DNA of 64,000 bases, taken from contig JBMNIX010000014.1 in assembly GCA_050951365.1 (NCBI GenBank), positions 123,214 through 187,213 on the forward strand, read 5' to 3'. The notes beneath the pieces are model-generated. The model searched no databases. It was not told where the DNA came from and saw only the letters and a list, made by a program, of their open reading frames with translations. Below, piece by piece: positions 25,805 to 33,970 of this stretch (the first letter of the stretch is position 1; every line of letters starts with the position of its first letter). Position numbers and translations under genes: made by a program. Source of the DNA: JAAYHG01 sp012735455. Lineage in GTDB: Bacteria > Bacillota > DTU030 > DUMP01.

Positions 25805-26794
25805 TTGGAATTCTTACGAGAACAGCTTAAAGGTTTTTACCGGACCATGTACACCATTCGCTGCTTCGAGGAAAAGGTTAACGACCTTTTTCTCGCCGGT
25901 GAAATCCCGGGCTTTGTCCACCTTTATATTGGTGAAGAAGCAATAGCCACGGGAGTGATGGCCAACCTTAGGAAAACAGATTACATCACCAGCACCCACC
26001 GGGGACACGGCCACACCATTGCCAAAGGGGCCAATCTCAAGAAAATGATGGCCGAGATCTTTGGTAAACGCACTGGCTACTGCCACGGCAAGGGTGGCTC
26101 CATGCACATCGCAGACTTCTCCATCGGCATGCTGGGGGCAAACGGCGTAGTGGGGGGAGGGTTCAACCTAGCCGTAGGCGCAGCCCTGGCTGCCAAGCTC
26201 CGCGGCAGCGATCAGGTGGCAGTCTGTTTCTTCGGTGACGGTGCCTCGAACCGCGGTACCTTTCACGAAGCCATAAATATGGCAGCGGCGTGGAAACTCC
26301 CGGTGGTCTTTGTCTGCGAAAACAATCAGTGGGCCTCCACCACACCCTACCGCACCACTACTTCGGTGGAAAACATCGCCGACCGCGCCATCGGTTATGG
26401 TATTCCAGGCGTGGTAGTTAACGGAAACGACGTTTTTGCTGTCTATGAAGCTGCGCGAGCAGCGGTGCAACGCGCCCGCTCTGGCGGCGGACCCACTCTC
26501 CTTGAGGCCAAGACCTACCGAATAAAAGGGCACTTTGTGGGCGATCCCGAGCTGTACCGAACCCGCGAAGAGGTCCAAGAGCGTTTTGAGAACGACGATC
26601 CCCTGAAGAACTTCAGACAACAGGTCTTAGCCGCCAACCAGCTTACTGAAAAAGACTTCGCAGATATTGAAACACAGGTAAAAGAAGAACTAGCAGCAGC
26701 GTTGGCTTACGCTAAGGAAAGCCCCTTCCCAGGGCCAGAGGAGCTGTTCCAGGATCTTTACGTGGAAGGAGGGGAAGCACTATGCGGGAAATAA
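25805..26794 (+). CDS. acoA: acetoin-dehydrogenase-type E1 component, alpha subunit
   Basis: Alpha subunit (329 aa) of a thiamine-diphosphate-dependent E1 (2-oxo acid or acetoin dehydrogenase). The TPP-binding motif GDGASNRGTFHEAINMAA is complete, and the HRGHGHTIAKGA and CHGKGGSMHIAD segments are typical of the AcoA/PdhA group. The start is TTG 25805, with AGGAGGTG 8 bases upstream. It is the first gene behind the sigma-54 promoter and overlaps acoB by 13 bases. With AcoB it would decarboxylate or cleave acetoin and pass the two-carbon unit to the lipoyl E2. The specificity for acetoin is inferred from AcoR; a pyruvate or branched-chain substrate is possible. Confidence 0.88.
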   Translation: MEFLREQLKGFYRTMYTIRCFEEKVNDLFLAGEIPGFVHLYIGEEAIATGVMANLRKTDYITSTHRGHGHTIAKGANLKKMMAEIFGKRTGYCHGKGGSMHIADFSIGMLGANGVVGGGFNLAVGAALAAKLRGSDQVAVCFFGDGASNRGTFHEAINMAAAWKLPVVFVCENNQWASTTPYRTTTSVENIADRAIGYGIPGVVVNGNDVFAVYEAARAAVQRARSGGGPTLLEAKTYRIKGHFVGDPELYRTREEVQERFENDDPLKNFRQQVLAANQLTEKDFADIETQVKEELAAALAYAKESPFPGPEELFQDLYVEGGEALCGK

Positions 26795-27753
26795 CTTTCT
26801 CAGAAGCTACCATGGAGGCCATGGCCGAAGAAATGGAGCGCGACAGCCGCGTTTTTATCATGGGTGAGGACATCGCCAGGCAGGGCGGCATCTTCGGCCA
26901 GTTTAAGGGGCTGCCACAGAAGTTTGGCTTTGACCGTGTGCGCGACACACCCATCTCGGAGACCGCCATTGTGGGCGCAGGTGTTGGTGCCGCGCTGGCC
27001 GGGGCCCGACCGGTAGTAGACATGCACTTTGTAGACTTTATCACGGTCTGCATGGATGAAGTGGTTAATCAAATGGCGAAAATTCGCTATATGTTTGGTG
27101 GCCAATGTACGGTCCCCATCGTGCTTCGGGCCCCGGACGGAGCAGCCCGTTCTGCTGCCGCCCAGCACTCCCAGAGCCTAGAGGCCTGGTTTGTCCACGT
27201 TCCCGGCCTGAAGGTGGTCATCCCATCCAACCCAGCCGATGCAAAGGGGCTTCTCAAGGCCGCCATCCGTAGCAACGATCCTGTCCTTTACTTTGAGAAC
27301 AAAGACCTCTTTCGCATGAAGGGCCCCGTGCCCGACGGGGATTACTTGGTACCCATAGGCAAGGCCAATATAGTGCGGGAAGGAACAGACGTTACCATCG
27401 TCTCCTACTCCATTACCCTCCATAAAACCCTGAAAGCGGCAGAAATGCTGGAACAAGGCGGCATTAGCGCCGAGGTAATCGACCTTAGGTCCATCGTACC
27501 GTTGGATAAAGAAACCCTCTTTGCCTCCGTTAAGAAGACCAAACACCTGGTTATTGCCCATGAGGCCACCAAGAACGGTGGTGTGGGCTCGGAGGTAGCC
27601 GCCATTGTGGCAGAAGAGATGATAGATTACCTGGACGGGCCTATTAAGCGGGTAGGCGCCAAGTTCGTGCCTATTCCCTTCAGCCCGGCGCTGGAACCGC
27701 TTATGCTACCCCAGGTAGAAGACATAGTGGCTGCCGTCAAAGAAATTTGTTAG
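26782..27753 (+). CDS. acoB: acetoin-dehydrogenase-type E1 component, beta subunit
   Basis: Beta subunit (323 aa) of the E1 heterotetramer. It starts at ATG 26782 inside the end of acoA, with GGAAGGAGGGG upstream, so the two are translationally coupled. The pyrimidine-binding domain (residues about 1-190) has FIMGEDIARQGGIFGQFKGL, DTPISE and RSAAAQHSQSLEAWFVHVPG. The transketolase C-terminal domain (about 200-320) has AEVIDLRSIVPLD and the VIAHEATKNGGVGSEVAA region. All blocks expected of AcoB/PdhB are present. Unlike most aco operons, the E2 gene does not follow directly: a TRAP transporter and an alcohol dehydrogenase come next. Confidence 0.88.
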   Translation: MREITFSEATMEAMAEEMERDSRVFIMGEDIARQGGIFGQFKGLPQKFGFDRVRDTPISETAIVGAGVGAALAGARPVVDMHFVDFITVCMDEVVNQMAKIRYMFGGQCTVPIVLRAPDGAARSAAAQHSQSLEAWFVHVPGLKVVIPSNPADAKGLLKAAIRSNDPVLYFENKDLFRMKGPVPDGDYLVPIGKANIVREGTDVTIVSYSITLHKTLKAAEMLEQGGISAEVIDLRSIVPLDKETLFASVKKTKHLVIAHEATKNGGVGSEVAAIVAEEMIDYLDGPIKRVGAKFVPIPFSPALEPLMLPQVEDIVAAVKEIC

Positions 27754-27875
27754 CTAGGCACCAGCAGTCTAGTGCAAAGGAGGGATTTTCTGAGAAGCTT
27801 CCAGAGCACAAGGGGGTCAAAGGAGTCTAGCACCGAGCAAAAGGAGGTGAAGCACCCCAACAGAGGGTGCACAGT

Positions 27876-28952
27876 ATGAAGAAAACATTGGTGCGTTTCC
27901 TAGTGGCTAGCCTGGTTCTGACCCTGCTCCTGGTAACAGCTGGTTGCTCCAGCGGCGGAACCCAAAAGCCTGCCGACCAAGGCAGTGAGCCCTCCGCAAA
28001 GGCACCGGAACCCCAACTCAAGAGCGAGTATAAGCTCACCATGAATGTGGCTACTGAAACCATGTGGGGCCAAGGCGGCGTAAAATTTGCTGAACTGGTT
28101 AAGGAGTACACCGGCGGCAAAGTCAATGTTAAGGTCTACCCCAACGCCATGTTGGTAGGCGGCGACCAGATGCGGCAAGCCGAAATGGTCCAGAGCGGTG
28201 CAATTGACTTTATGCTCAACTCCACCATTAACATTGCTCCAACCATTCCTGAGTTTGACGCCTTCGGCCTCCCGTTCCTCTTCCCCAGCTACGAAGCCGT
28301 AGACGCAGCCATTGAAAGTGGTGCAGCGGATGCCCTCTTTGCTGCCTTGGAAGATTACAATATGGTAGGTCTTGGCTGGGGTGAGAACGGATTCCGGGAA
28401 ATCACCAACAACAAACGGGAGATTAAGTCTCCAGATGATCTTAAGGGCCTGAAGATCCGCGTCACTACTCCCATGTACATTGATATCATGCGCGCACTGG
28501 GAGCGAACCCCATCGCCATGAACTGGGGCGAGGTCTTTACCTCCCTGCAGCAGGGCACCATTGACGGCCAGGAAAACCCCGTCGTCGGGATTATCATTCC
28601 CAACAAGGTCTACGAGGTACAAAAGTACATGACCAACTGGCACTACTCTTATGACGCCCTAGCCCTGGCCGTGAACAAAGACGTCTGGAATAGTTTTCCG
28701 GATGATATTAAGCAACAAATCCAACGGGCCGCCGATGACGCCATGAAGTACCAGAAGGAGATCAGTCGTAAAGGTTTGACTGAGGGTATCGAGATGCTGC
28801 GTACAGAGAAGGGCATGGTGGTAACCGACCTAACACCGGAGCAGTTGAAACCCTTCCAGGAACTGGTTAAACCTGTTTACGACAAGTATGCAGAAAAGGT
28901 CGGTTTGAACATCGTCAAGGCGTTTGAGGACGCCGTGGCCACCGCGAAGTAA
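27876..28952 (+). CDS. dctP: TRAP transporter substrate-binding lipoprotein (DctP) in the aco cluster
   Basis: Extracytoplasmic binding protein (358 aa) of a tripartite ATP-independent transporter. A lipoprotein signal with lipobox VTAGC precedes a DctP domain. The conserved ligand-site segment LKGLKIRV, whose Arg normally holds a carboxylate, lies at about residue 190, and DGQENPVV is also typical. ATG 27876 is fixed by GAGGGTG 6 bases upstream; that site lies in the 3' arm of a small hairpin (about 27851-27866). The conserved Arg suggests an acid as cargo, not acetoin itself. It belongs to the same run of genes as acoAB and is followed by its membrane subunits. Confidence 0.9.
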   Translation: MKKTLVRFLVASLVLTLLLVTAGCSSGGTQKPADQGSEPSAKAPEPQLKSEYKLTMNVATETMWGQGGVKFAELVKEYTGGKVNVKVYPNAMLVGGDQMRQAEMVQSGAIDFMLNSTINIAPTIPEFDAFGLPFLFPSYEAVDAAIESGAADALFAALEDYNMVGLGWGENGFREITNNKREIKSPDDLKGLKIRVTTPMYIDIMRALGANPIAMNWGEVFTSLQQGTIDGQENPVVGIIIPNKVYEVQKYMTNWHYSYDALALAVNKDVWNSFPDDIKQQIQRAADDAMKYQKEISRKGLTEGIEMLRTEKGMVVTDLTPEQLKPFQELVKPVYDKYAEKVGLNIVKAFEDAVATAK

Positions 28953-28970
28953 GGGAGGCCGTCGTTTCTT

Positions 28971-29002
28971 GGGGTGCTCACGGCCACAGGCTGGGCACCC
29001 CC
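28971..29002 (+). other. intercistronic hairpin between dctP and dctQ (aco cluster)
   Basis: GGGGTGC and GCACCCC pair around a 17-base loop 19 bases after the dctP stop. A hairpin at this point is common in binding-protein operons, where it protects the upstream message so that the binding protein outnumbers the membrane parts. A comparable hairpin follows the second dctP, at 52141-52172. Confidence 0.6.
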
Positions 29003-29057
29003 TTGTTTGAACTGTGGTTAGTCCCCGGCTTATGTGCACTAGAAGGGATGAGTGTTT

Positions 29058-29531
29058 ATGTGGAAGGTACTTGACAAAATTGAAGAATACCTGTGTGCCG
29101 GGATGCTCTCTGTAATGGCCGCACTGACCTTCGCCAACGTGCTAGTTCGTTACCTCACCAACGCTTCTCTAGCTTTCACTGAAGAACTGGTGGTAAACCT
29201 CTTCGTTTGGGTAACCATGTTCGGTGGAGCCATTGCCTTTCGCAAAGGAGCACACCTAGGGGTAAGTGTACTCACAAACATGTTTCCTACCCGCCTCCAG
29301 AAGGCAGTGGTAATTCTAAGTGCGGTGTGTGGTGTTGCCCTTTTCGCCATTCTTTTTAAAGAAGGAGTGGGATTGGTAAGCCAAGAGTACAAGAATCAGA
29401 TGACTACCTACTCAATGGGTCTGCCCATGTGGTGGTTCGGCCTAGCTGTCCCCACAGGAGCCCTCATTTGCTTGCTACGGGTCGTCTGGGCAGCAACAAA
29501 CGAACTACGCAGCCTAAGCCAAGATAAATAG
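29058..29531 (+). CDS. dctQ: TRAP transporter small membrane subunit (DctQ)
   Basis: Small TRAP membrane protein (157 aa) with four hydrophobic segments. The family marks FTEELVVNLFVWVTMFGGAI and FRKGAHLGVSVL are clear. ATG 29058 is preferred over GTG 29052 because AGAAGGG then lies at a workable distance; both are in frame. It links the binding protein to the large permease and precedes dctM by 28 bases. Confidence 0.9.
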   Translation: MWKVLDKIEEYLCAGMLSVMAALTFANVLVRYLTNASLAFTEELVVNLFVWVTMFGGAIAFRKGAHLGVSVLTNMFPTRLQKAVVILSAVCGVALFAILFKEGVGLVSQEYKNQMTTYSMGLPMWWFGLAVPTGALICLLRVVWAATNELRSLSQDK

Positions 29532-29559
29532 CAGCCTAACAGGAAATGGAGGTGTTTTC

Positions 29560-30852
29560 ATGGCCCTTCCGATTGATCCAGGCGCGTTTCTACTCGGTTT
29601 TTTCTTTATCTTAATCTTCCTCCGTGTACCAATCGCCGTTGCCTTAGGCTTGGCTGGTATTGTAGTCAACGTTCTCACCCAGATGGGAACAACTATGTTT
29701 GCCCCAGTTTTTTTTGCAAATATCTCCAAGTTCTCCCTGCTGGCTATTCCTTACTTTATTCTAGCCGGCGTATTGATGGGCCGTTCTGGCATCTCAGATA
29801 AGATCATCCGGCTTATCTCTCTTATGGTAGGAAACATCCGTGGTGGCCTCGCGGTAGTAACAGTAATTACGGCCATGTTTTGGGGTGCCGTATCTGGCTC
29901 AGGCCCTGCCACAGTAGCAGCTCTGGGTACTATCTTGATTCCTGGAATGGTCAAGGCGGACTACGACAGGAGTTTTGCTGCAGCACTGATGTCGGCGTCA
30001 AGCGGAATTGCCATCATCATTCCACCCAGCATTGCTTTCGTTGTTTACGGTGTCATCACCGGAGCATCCATTAGCACTCTCTTTCTAGCCGGGATTATTC
30101 CTGGCATTGTGGTTGGCTTATGCCTTATAGTAGCTGCATACCTTATCTCAATAAAGCGTAACTACGGTGGTCAAGGCGGCGGAAACTTGAGGGAGGTTTG
30201 GCAGGCATTCAAAGAAGCCTTCTGGGGCTTGTTCGCCCCTGTCATAATCCTAGGTGGCATTTACGGCGGTGTCTTCACCCCCACTGAGGCCGCCGCAGTG
30301 GCCGTATTCTACGGCTTGTTTGTCGGCGTTGTCATCTACCGCACTATCGATTGGCAGACCATTTATCGCATCTTAGTAGAATCCTGTATTTCTTCCGCCA
30401 CAGTAATGTTGGTGGTTGCCTTCGCTGGAATCTTCGGCTGGGCTATGACCGCCCTCGGGGTAGTGGAAAAGGTTTCGCAAGCCGCCATTGCCATAACCTC
30501 TAACGAATTCCTCCTCTTAATCATTATCAATATAATTCTTTTCATTGCCGGTATGCTGCTGGATGCTATTTCCATTTACTACCTCTTACTGCCCCTTTTG
30601 ATGCCCGTCATGGCCCACTTCGGTTGGGACCCAATCTGGTTCGGCGTCATGATGACGGTAAACCTGGCCATAGGGCAAATAACTCCGCCGGTGGCAGTGA
30701 ACCTGTACGTGGGCGCAAACATTGCAGGGATTTCCATGGAAGAGATATCTCGGGCTGTAATGCCTTTTGTAATTGCCGCGCTAGTCAGCCTGTTACTCAT
30801 CACTTATATCCCTGCCATAACGCTGCTGCTACCAAATTTGATAGCAAAGTAA
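29560..30852 (+). CDS. dctM: TRAP transporter large permease (DctM)
   Basis: Large membrane subunit (430 aa), about 12 hydrophobic segments, of the DctM/ion-transporter superfamily. Typical segments are FWGAVSGSGPATVAALGTIL, IPPSIAFVVYGVITGASI, GGIYGGVFTPTEAAAVAV and GQITPPVAVNLYVG. ATG 29560 is preceded by GGAGG. It would drive Na+- or H+-coupled uptake of the ligand captured by DctP. It ends 34 bases before the alcohol dehydrogenase gene. Confidence 0.93.
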   Translation: MALPIDPGAFLLGFFFILIFLRVPIAVALGLAGIVVNVLTQMGTTMFAPVFFANISKFSLLAIPYFILAGVLMGRSGISDKIIRLISLMVGNIRGGLAVVTVITAMFWGAVSGSGPATVAALGTILIPGMVKADYDRSFAAALMSASSGIAIIIPPSIAFVVYGVITGASISTLFLAGIIPGIVVGLCLIVAAYLISIKRNYGGQGGGNLREVWQAFKEAFWGLFAPVIILGGIYGGVFTPTEAAAVAVFYGLFVGVVIYRTIDWQTIYRILVESCISSATVMLVVAFAGIFGWAMTALGVVEKVSQAAIAITSNEFLLLIIINIILFIAGMLLDAISIYYLLLPLLMPVMAHFGWDPIWFGVMMTVNLAIGQITPPVAVNLYVGANIAGISMEEISRAVMPFVIAALVSLLLITYIPAITLLLPNLIAK

Positions 30853-30886
30853 TGTAAGACAACCTTTCAAAATAGGAGGATCTACT

Positions 30887-31954
30887 GTGGCTCAGATGCT
30901 AGCTGTGATCAAAGAAAGCACCGGGGTAGGCGCAGTCCTTTCTCAGCGAGCGATCCCCACAGCGGCCCCTGGCGAGGTAGTAATCAAGGTTCAAGCCGCC
31001 GCTGTCTGCGGCACCGACATCCATATCTACGACTGGAATCCCTGGGCGCAAGGGGCCGGAATTAATCTCCCAATCGTTTTGGGCCACGAGTGCGCTGGCG
31101 ATGTGGTGGCGGTTGGCAGCGGAGTCACCGGCCTAAAGCCTGGGGACCGGGTAGCGGTAGATACACACATCCCCTGTGGACACTGCCGCCTCTGCCAATC
31201 TGGCCGCCAGCACATCTGCCAGAACCTGAAGCTGTTAGGTGTTCATAGCGATGGTTGCTTCGCCCAGTACGCCCGCGTTCCCGCTGTTTGTGCACGGCGC
31301 CTCCCAGCAGAAATCCCTTACACCACCGGAGCGTTGTTCGAACCTCTAGGCACGGCCTTTCGGGGCGCCGAGGAAACAAAGCCGGCCGGAAAAACTGTGG
31401 CAGTAATCGGCTGCGGTCCCATCGGTCTTTTCGCCTTAGCTTCCTTGCGGGCTCTGGGGGCGGCACGTATCATTGCCATAGACATTAGTCCCACTCGCCT
31501 AGAGATAGCAGAGAAACTCGGGGCCGACTTCTTGATCAACCCGAAAAAAACCGACCTTGTGGTGGCCCTAAAAGACCTGACCGCTGGTTACGGAGTGGAT
31601 GCCTTTGTGGAAGCCTCTGGCAACGTTACCACCACGCGCCAGGCCTTTGCCGCCTTGATGAAGGGAGGGCGTGTGGCCATGATCGGCCTGGCTGGAAAAC
31701 CGCTCGAGCTAGACAGCGGTATGGATATTGTCTTTAAAGAGACAACCATAACCGGAATACATGGTCGCATGATGTTCTCCACTTGGGAAGCGTTGGAGAG
31801 CTTGGTTGCCAGTCGTCGGCTACAGGTGGAACCTGTCCTTACTCACCGCCTCCCCTTACGTGACTTCAATGCTGGAATCGAATTGGCTCGTTCGGGAAAA
31901 GCAGCCAAGGTGATACTGGAGCCATGGAGGGATGGCGGTGGCAAAGAAGTATAA
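30887..31954 (+). CDS. zinc-dependent alcohol dehydrogenase, threonine-3-dehydrogenase-like
   Basis: Medium-chain zinc dehydrogenase (355 aa). Catalytic zinc ligands lie in the AAAVCGTDIHIYDWNPWAQ segment and GHECAGDV. The structural zinc site is CGHCRLCQSGRQHIC, and the NAD-binding fold starts VIGCGPIGLFALASL. The DIHIYDWNPWAQ and GIHGRMMFSTWEAL segments are very like L-threonine 3-dehydrogenase (Tdh). GTG 30887 has AGGAGG 7 bases upstream. Tdh makes 2-amino-3-oxobutyrate from threonine, but relatives oxidise 2,3-butanediol or sugar alcohols. In an aco cluster a butanediol dehydrogenase feeding acetoin to the complex is a good alternative, so no gene symbol is given. Confidence 0.85.
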   Translation: MAQMLAVIKESTGVGAVLSQRAIPTAAPGEVVIKVQAAAVCGTDIHIYDWNPWAQGAGINLPIVLGHECAGDVVAVGSGVTGLKPGDRVAVDTHIPCGHCRLCQSGRQHICQNLKLLGVHSDGCFAQYARVPAVCARRLPAEIPYTTGALFEPLGTAFRGAEETKPAGKTVAVIGCGPIGLFALASLRALGAARIIAIDISPTRLEIAEKLGADFLINPKKTDLVVALKDLTAGYGVDAFVEASGNVTTTRQAFAALMKGGRVAMIGLAGKPLELDSGMDIVFKETTITGIHGRMMFSTWEALESLVASRRLQVEPVLTHRLPLRDFNAGIELARSGKAAKVILEPWRDGGGKEV

Positions 31955-32419
31955 GGGTATTTTCGCCCAGCCAGGACACCTTCTGGTGGCCCGTATCCTG
32001 CCCCGGGACGGACCTCGTGCCTGAAATTACCACCCTTTGCAACACTGCAGGCCTTAAAGCAGGAACAGTGGTAGCCATGATTGGCAGCCTCTGTCAAGCA
32101 AGCTACCTTTATGTAAAGCCGGCTCCAGGTACGTCCCTGCAATCTGATCTACAGCGAGCCAGTAATTGTACCCGGCCCTGTGGAAATCATGAGCGCCCAG
32201 GGTACCATTGGGCAAGACGAAGCAGGACAGGTGGTGGCCCACATACACGCTGGCTTAGCAGCCAGCGAGAGCCGTATCCTGGGTGGGCATCTTACCCCCA
32301 CTGGTAACATTGTTGCCGCTACGGTGGAGGTCTTTATTCAAGAAGTCTGTGGTGTTACCCTGACCCGTCGCTACGACCCAGAAACCGAGTTCTCCCTCTT
32401 TTTTCTCGGGCCTGCCTAA
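31932..32419 (+). pseudogene. PPC-domain (DUF296) DNA-binding protein, frameshifted
   Basis: Pieces of one PPC/DUF296 domain (PCC/AT-hook family) occur in three frames. They are an N-terminal KKYKGIFAQPGHLLVARILP (from ATG 31932), a middle DLVPEITTLCNTAGLKAGTV to YLYVKPAPG, and a C-terminal VEIMSAQGTIG, AHIHAGLAASESRILGGHL and GNIVAATVEVFIQEV. The breaks are near 31998-32010 and 32140-32150. Between them the codons stay well conserved. Bacterial PPC proteins are small trimers of unclear role, sometimes linked to DNA binding. The start overlaps the end of the dehydrogenase gene. Recent loss or sequencing indels are both possible. Confidence 0.75.
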
Positions 32420-32463
32420 TGCGGCAGGCTTTACACCTCAGAACGGAAGGAAGCCGAGACATT

Positions 32464-33798
32464 ATGGCGAAAATAATCACCATGCCGAAACTTGGTCTTA
32501 CCATGACCGAAGGTACCATCACCAAGTGGTTGAAGCAAATAGATGAACCAGTCAAGAAGGGCGACCTTATCTTTGAGGTAGCAACGGACAAGATAACCAG
32601 CCAAGTAGAAGCCCTAGAAGAAGGACTGCTAAAAAGAATCCTTGTGGCCGAGGGAAAAACCGTACCTGTGGGTACTCCCGTGGCCATTCTAGCGGCAGCA
32701 GATGAAGAGCTGCCCAGTGTCTCTGGCTGCGAAGAAGGAAGCGAGGCAGAAGACACTGAAAAACCGGATGTTCCGTTTGAAAGGGCAGAACCCAGCCCCC
32801 GAACCACGCTTGGCACAGACGTCAAAGCCTCCCCTGCCGCCAGGAAACTGGCGCGGGAGCACGGTGTGGACCTAACCCAGATTACACCTACGCGCCCTGA
32901 CGGCCGCATAGTAGAAAAGGACGTCTTTGCCTACCTGGAACAGCAGAAAAAAGCAGCGGTGCCCGCAACCATAACGAAAGCAGAGGCGGTGCGCACTACC
33001 CCGGTAGCAGAGCGCTTAGCCCAAGAGTTGGGTGTAGACCTGGCCAGCATTACTGCCCCAGGGCGCATCGGCAAAGAGGATGTCTTTCGGGCTTGGGCAA
33101 CAGCTCAGGAACAACAGGGAGAGATTCCTGAACGGCGTGAACCCCTAGCTGGAATGCGCCGGATAATCGCACAGCGCATGTCTGAGAGTAAGCGCATTGC
33201 CCCCCACGTCACCATAAACATGGAAGTAGACATGTCCCGGGCTAAGGCCCTCCGTTCCGCCCTCAAGGCCCAAGGCCAGAAGGTTTCTTACAACGACATC
33301 GTTGTCTTTGCTGCCGCTCGTGCCCTACGAGAATTCCCAGTTGTTAACGCCAGCATCGTGGAGGACGAGATTGTCTATCACAGCAACGTAAATGTGGGAG
33401 TGGCTGTGGCCCTGGATAATGGCTTGATCGTACCCGTGGTGAAGAATGCCGACCGCAAGGACCTTACGACCATTGCCACCGAGGCTAAGGATCTGGCCAA
33501 ACGGGCCCGTGAAGGTAAGCTCGGTCCAGACGAGGTAAGCGGTGGAACCTTTACCGTAACCAATCTGGGCATGTATGGTGTCGACAGCTTTACCCCGGTC
33601 ATTAACCAGCCTGAAAGCGCTATCCTGGGCGTGAACCGGATCGCAGAACAGCTGGTGGTAATTGATGGTGAGATCGCTATTCGTCCCCTTATGAATTTGA
33701 GCCTCTCTTTTGATCACCGCTTAGTTGATGGCGCCCTGGCCGCTCAGTTCCTGGCCCATATCAAGGCCTACCTGGAGGAGCCAGCTTTAATGCTTTAA
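32464..33798 (+). CDS. acoC: dihydrolipoamide acetyltransferase (E2) of the acetoin dehydrogenase complex
   Basis: E2 core enzyme (444 aa). Residues 1-78 are a lipoyl domain with the lipoylated Lys43 in ATDKITSQ. Two peripheral subunit-binding domains follow, at about 120-158 (SPAARKLAREHGVDLTQI) and 177-211 (TTPVAERLAQELGVDLASI), each able to hold E1 or E3. The catalytic domain fills about 222-444, with the active-site motif SFDHRLVDGA near the end. A single subunit-binding domain is usual, so two are notable. ATG 32464 has GGAAGG upstream. A tandem copy of the last 26 codons lies just past the stop (33805-33880). The complex passes the two-carbon unit to CoA. Confidence 0.9.
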   Translation: MAKIITMPKLGLTMTEGTITKWLKQIDEPVKKGDLIFEVATDKITSQVEALEEGLLKRILVAEGKTVPVGTPVAILAAADEELPSVSGCEEGSEAEDTEKPDVPFERAEPSPRTTLGTDVKASPAARKLAREHGVDLTQITPTRPDGRIVEKDVFAYLEQQKKAAVPATITKAEAVRTTPVAERLAQELGVDLASITAPGRIGKEDVFRAWATAQEQQGEIPERREPLAGMRRIIAQRMSESKRIAPHVTINMEVDMSRAKALRSALKAQGQKVSYNDIVVFAAARALREFPVVNASIVEDEIVYHSNVNVGVAVALDNGLIVPVVKNADRKDLTTIATEAKDLAKRAREGKLGPDEVSGGTFTVTNLGMYGVDSFTPVINQPESAILGVNRIAEQLVVIDGEIAIRPLMNLSLSFDHRLVDGALAAQFLAHIKAYLEEPALML

Positions 33799-33880
33799 AC
33801 CCAGGATGGCGCCCTGGCCGCACAGTTCCTGGCCCGTATCAAGGCCTACCTGGAGGAGCCAGCTTTAATGCTTTAAACCC
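33727..33880 (+). repeat. 78-bp tandem duplication of the acoC 3' end
   Basis: The last 78 bases of acoC plus its stop and AAACCC (33727-33804) recur directly after it (33805-33880). Two substitutions are visible: GCT to GCA (silent) and CAT to CGT (His to Arg). The period is a multiple of three. The second copy is after the acoC stop codon and is not translated as part of E2. It may mark a recent duplication or an assembly artefact. Confidence 0.95.
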
Positions 33881-33970
33881 GGCAGAAGGGGGTGGTTGAC
33901 AGACACTTTGTAGGTCACGACCTTGGCCAAAGAGGGTAATAACCAAAACCCACTGAAGGAGGTATATATC

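Noticed and set aside
25805..27753. AcoAB as a pyruvate dehydrogenase E1
   Set aside because: The sequence alone does not exclude it. The AcoR-type activator and sigma-54 promoter favour acetoin dehydrogenase, so this is only listed as an alternative.
27847..27879. Short leader peptide (about 10 codons from GTG 27847) before dctP
   Set aside because: The ribosome-binding site would touch the start codon, and the reading frame shows no run of codons linked to control.
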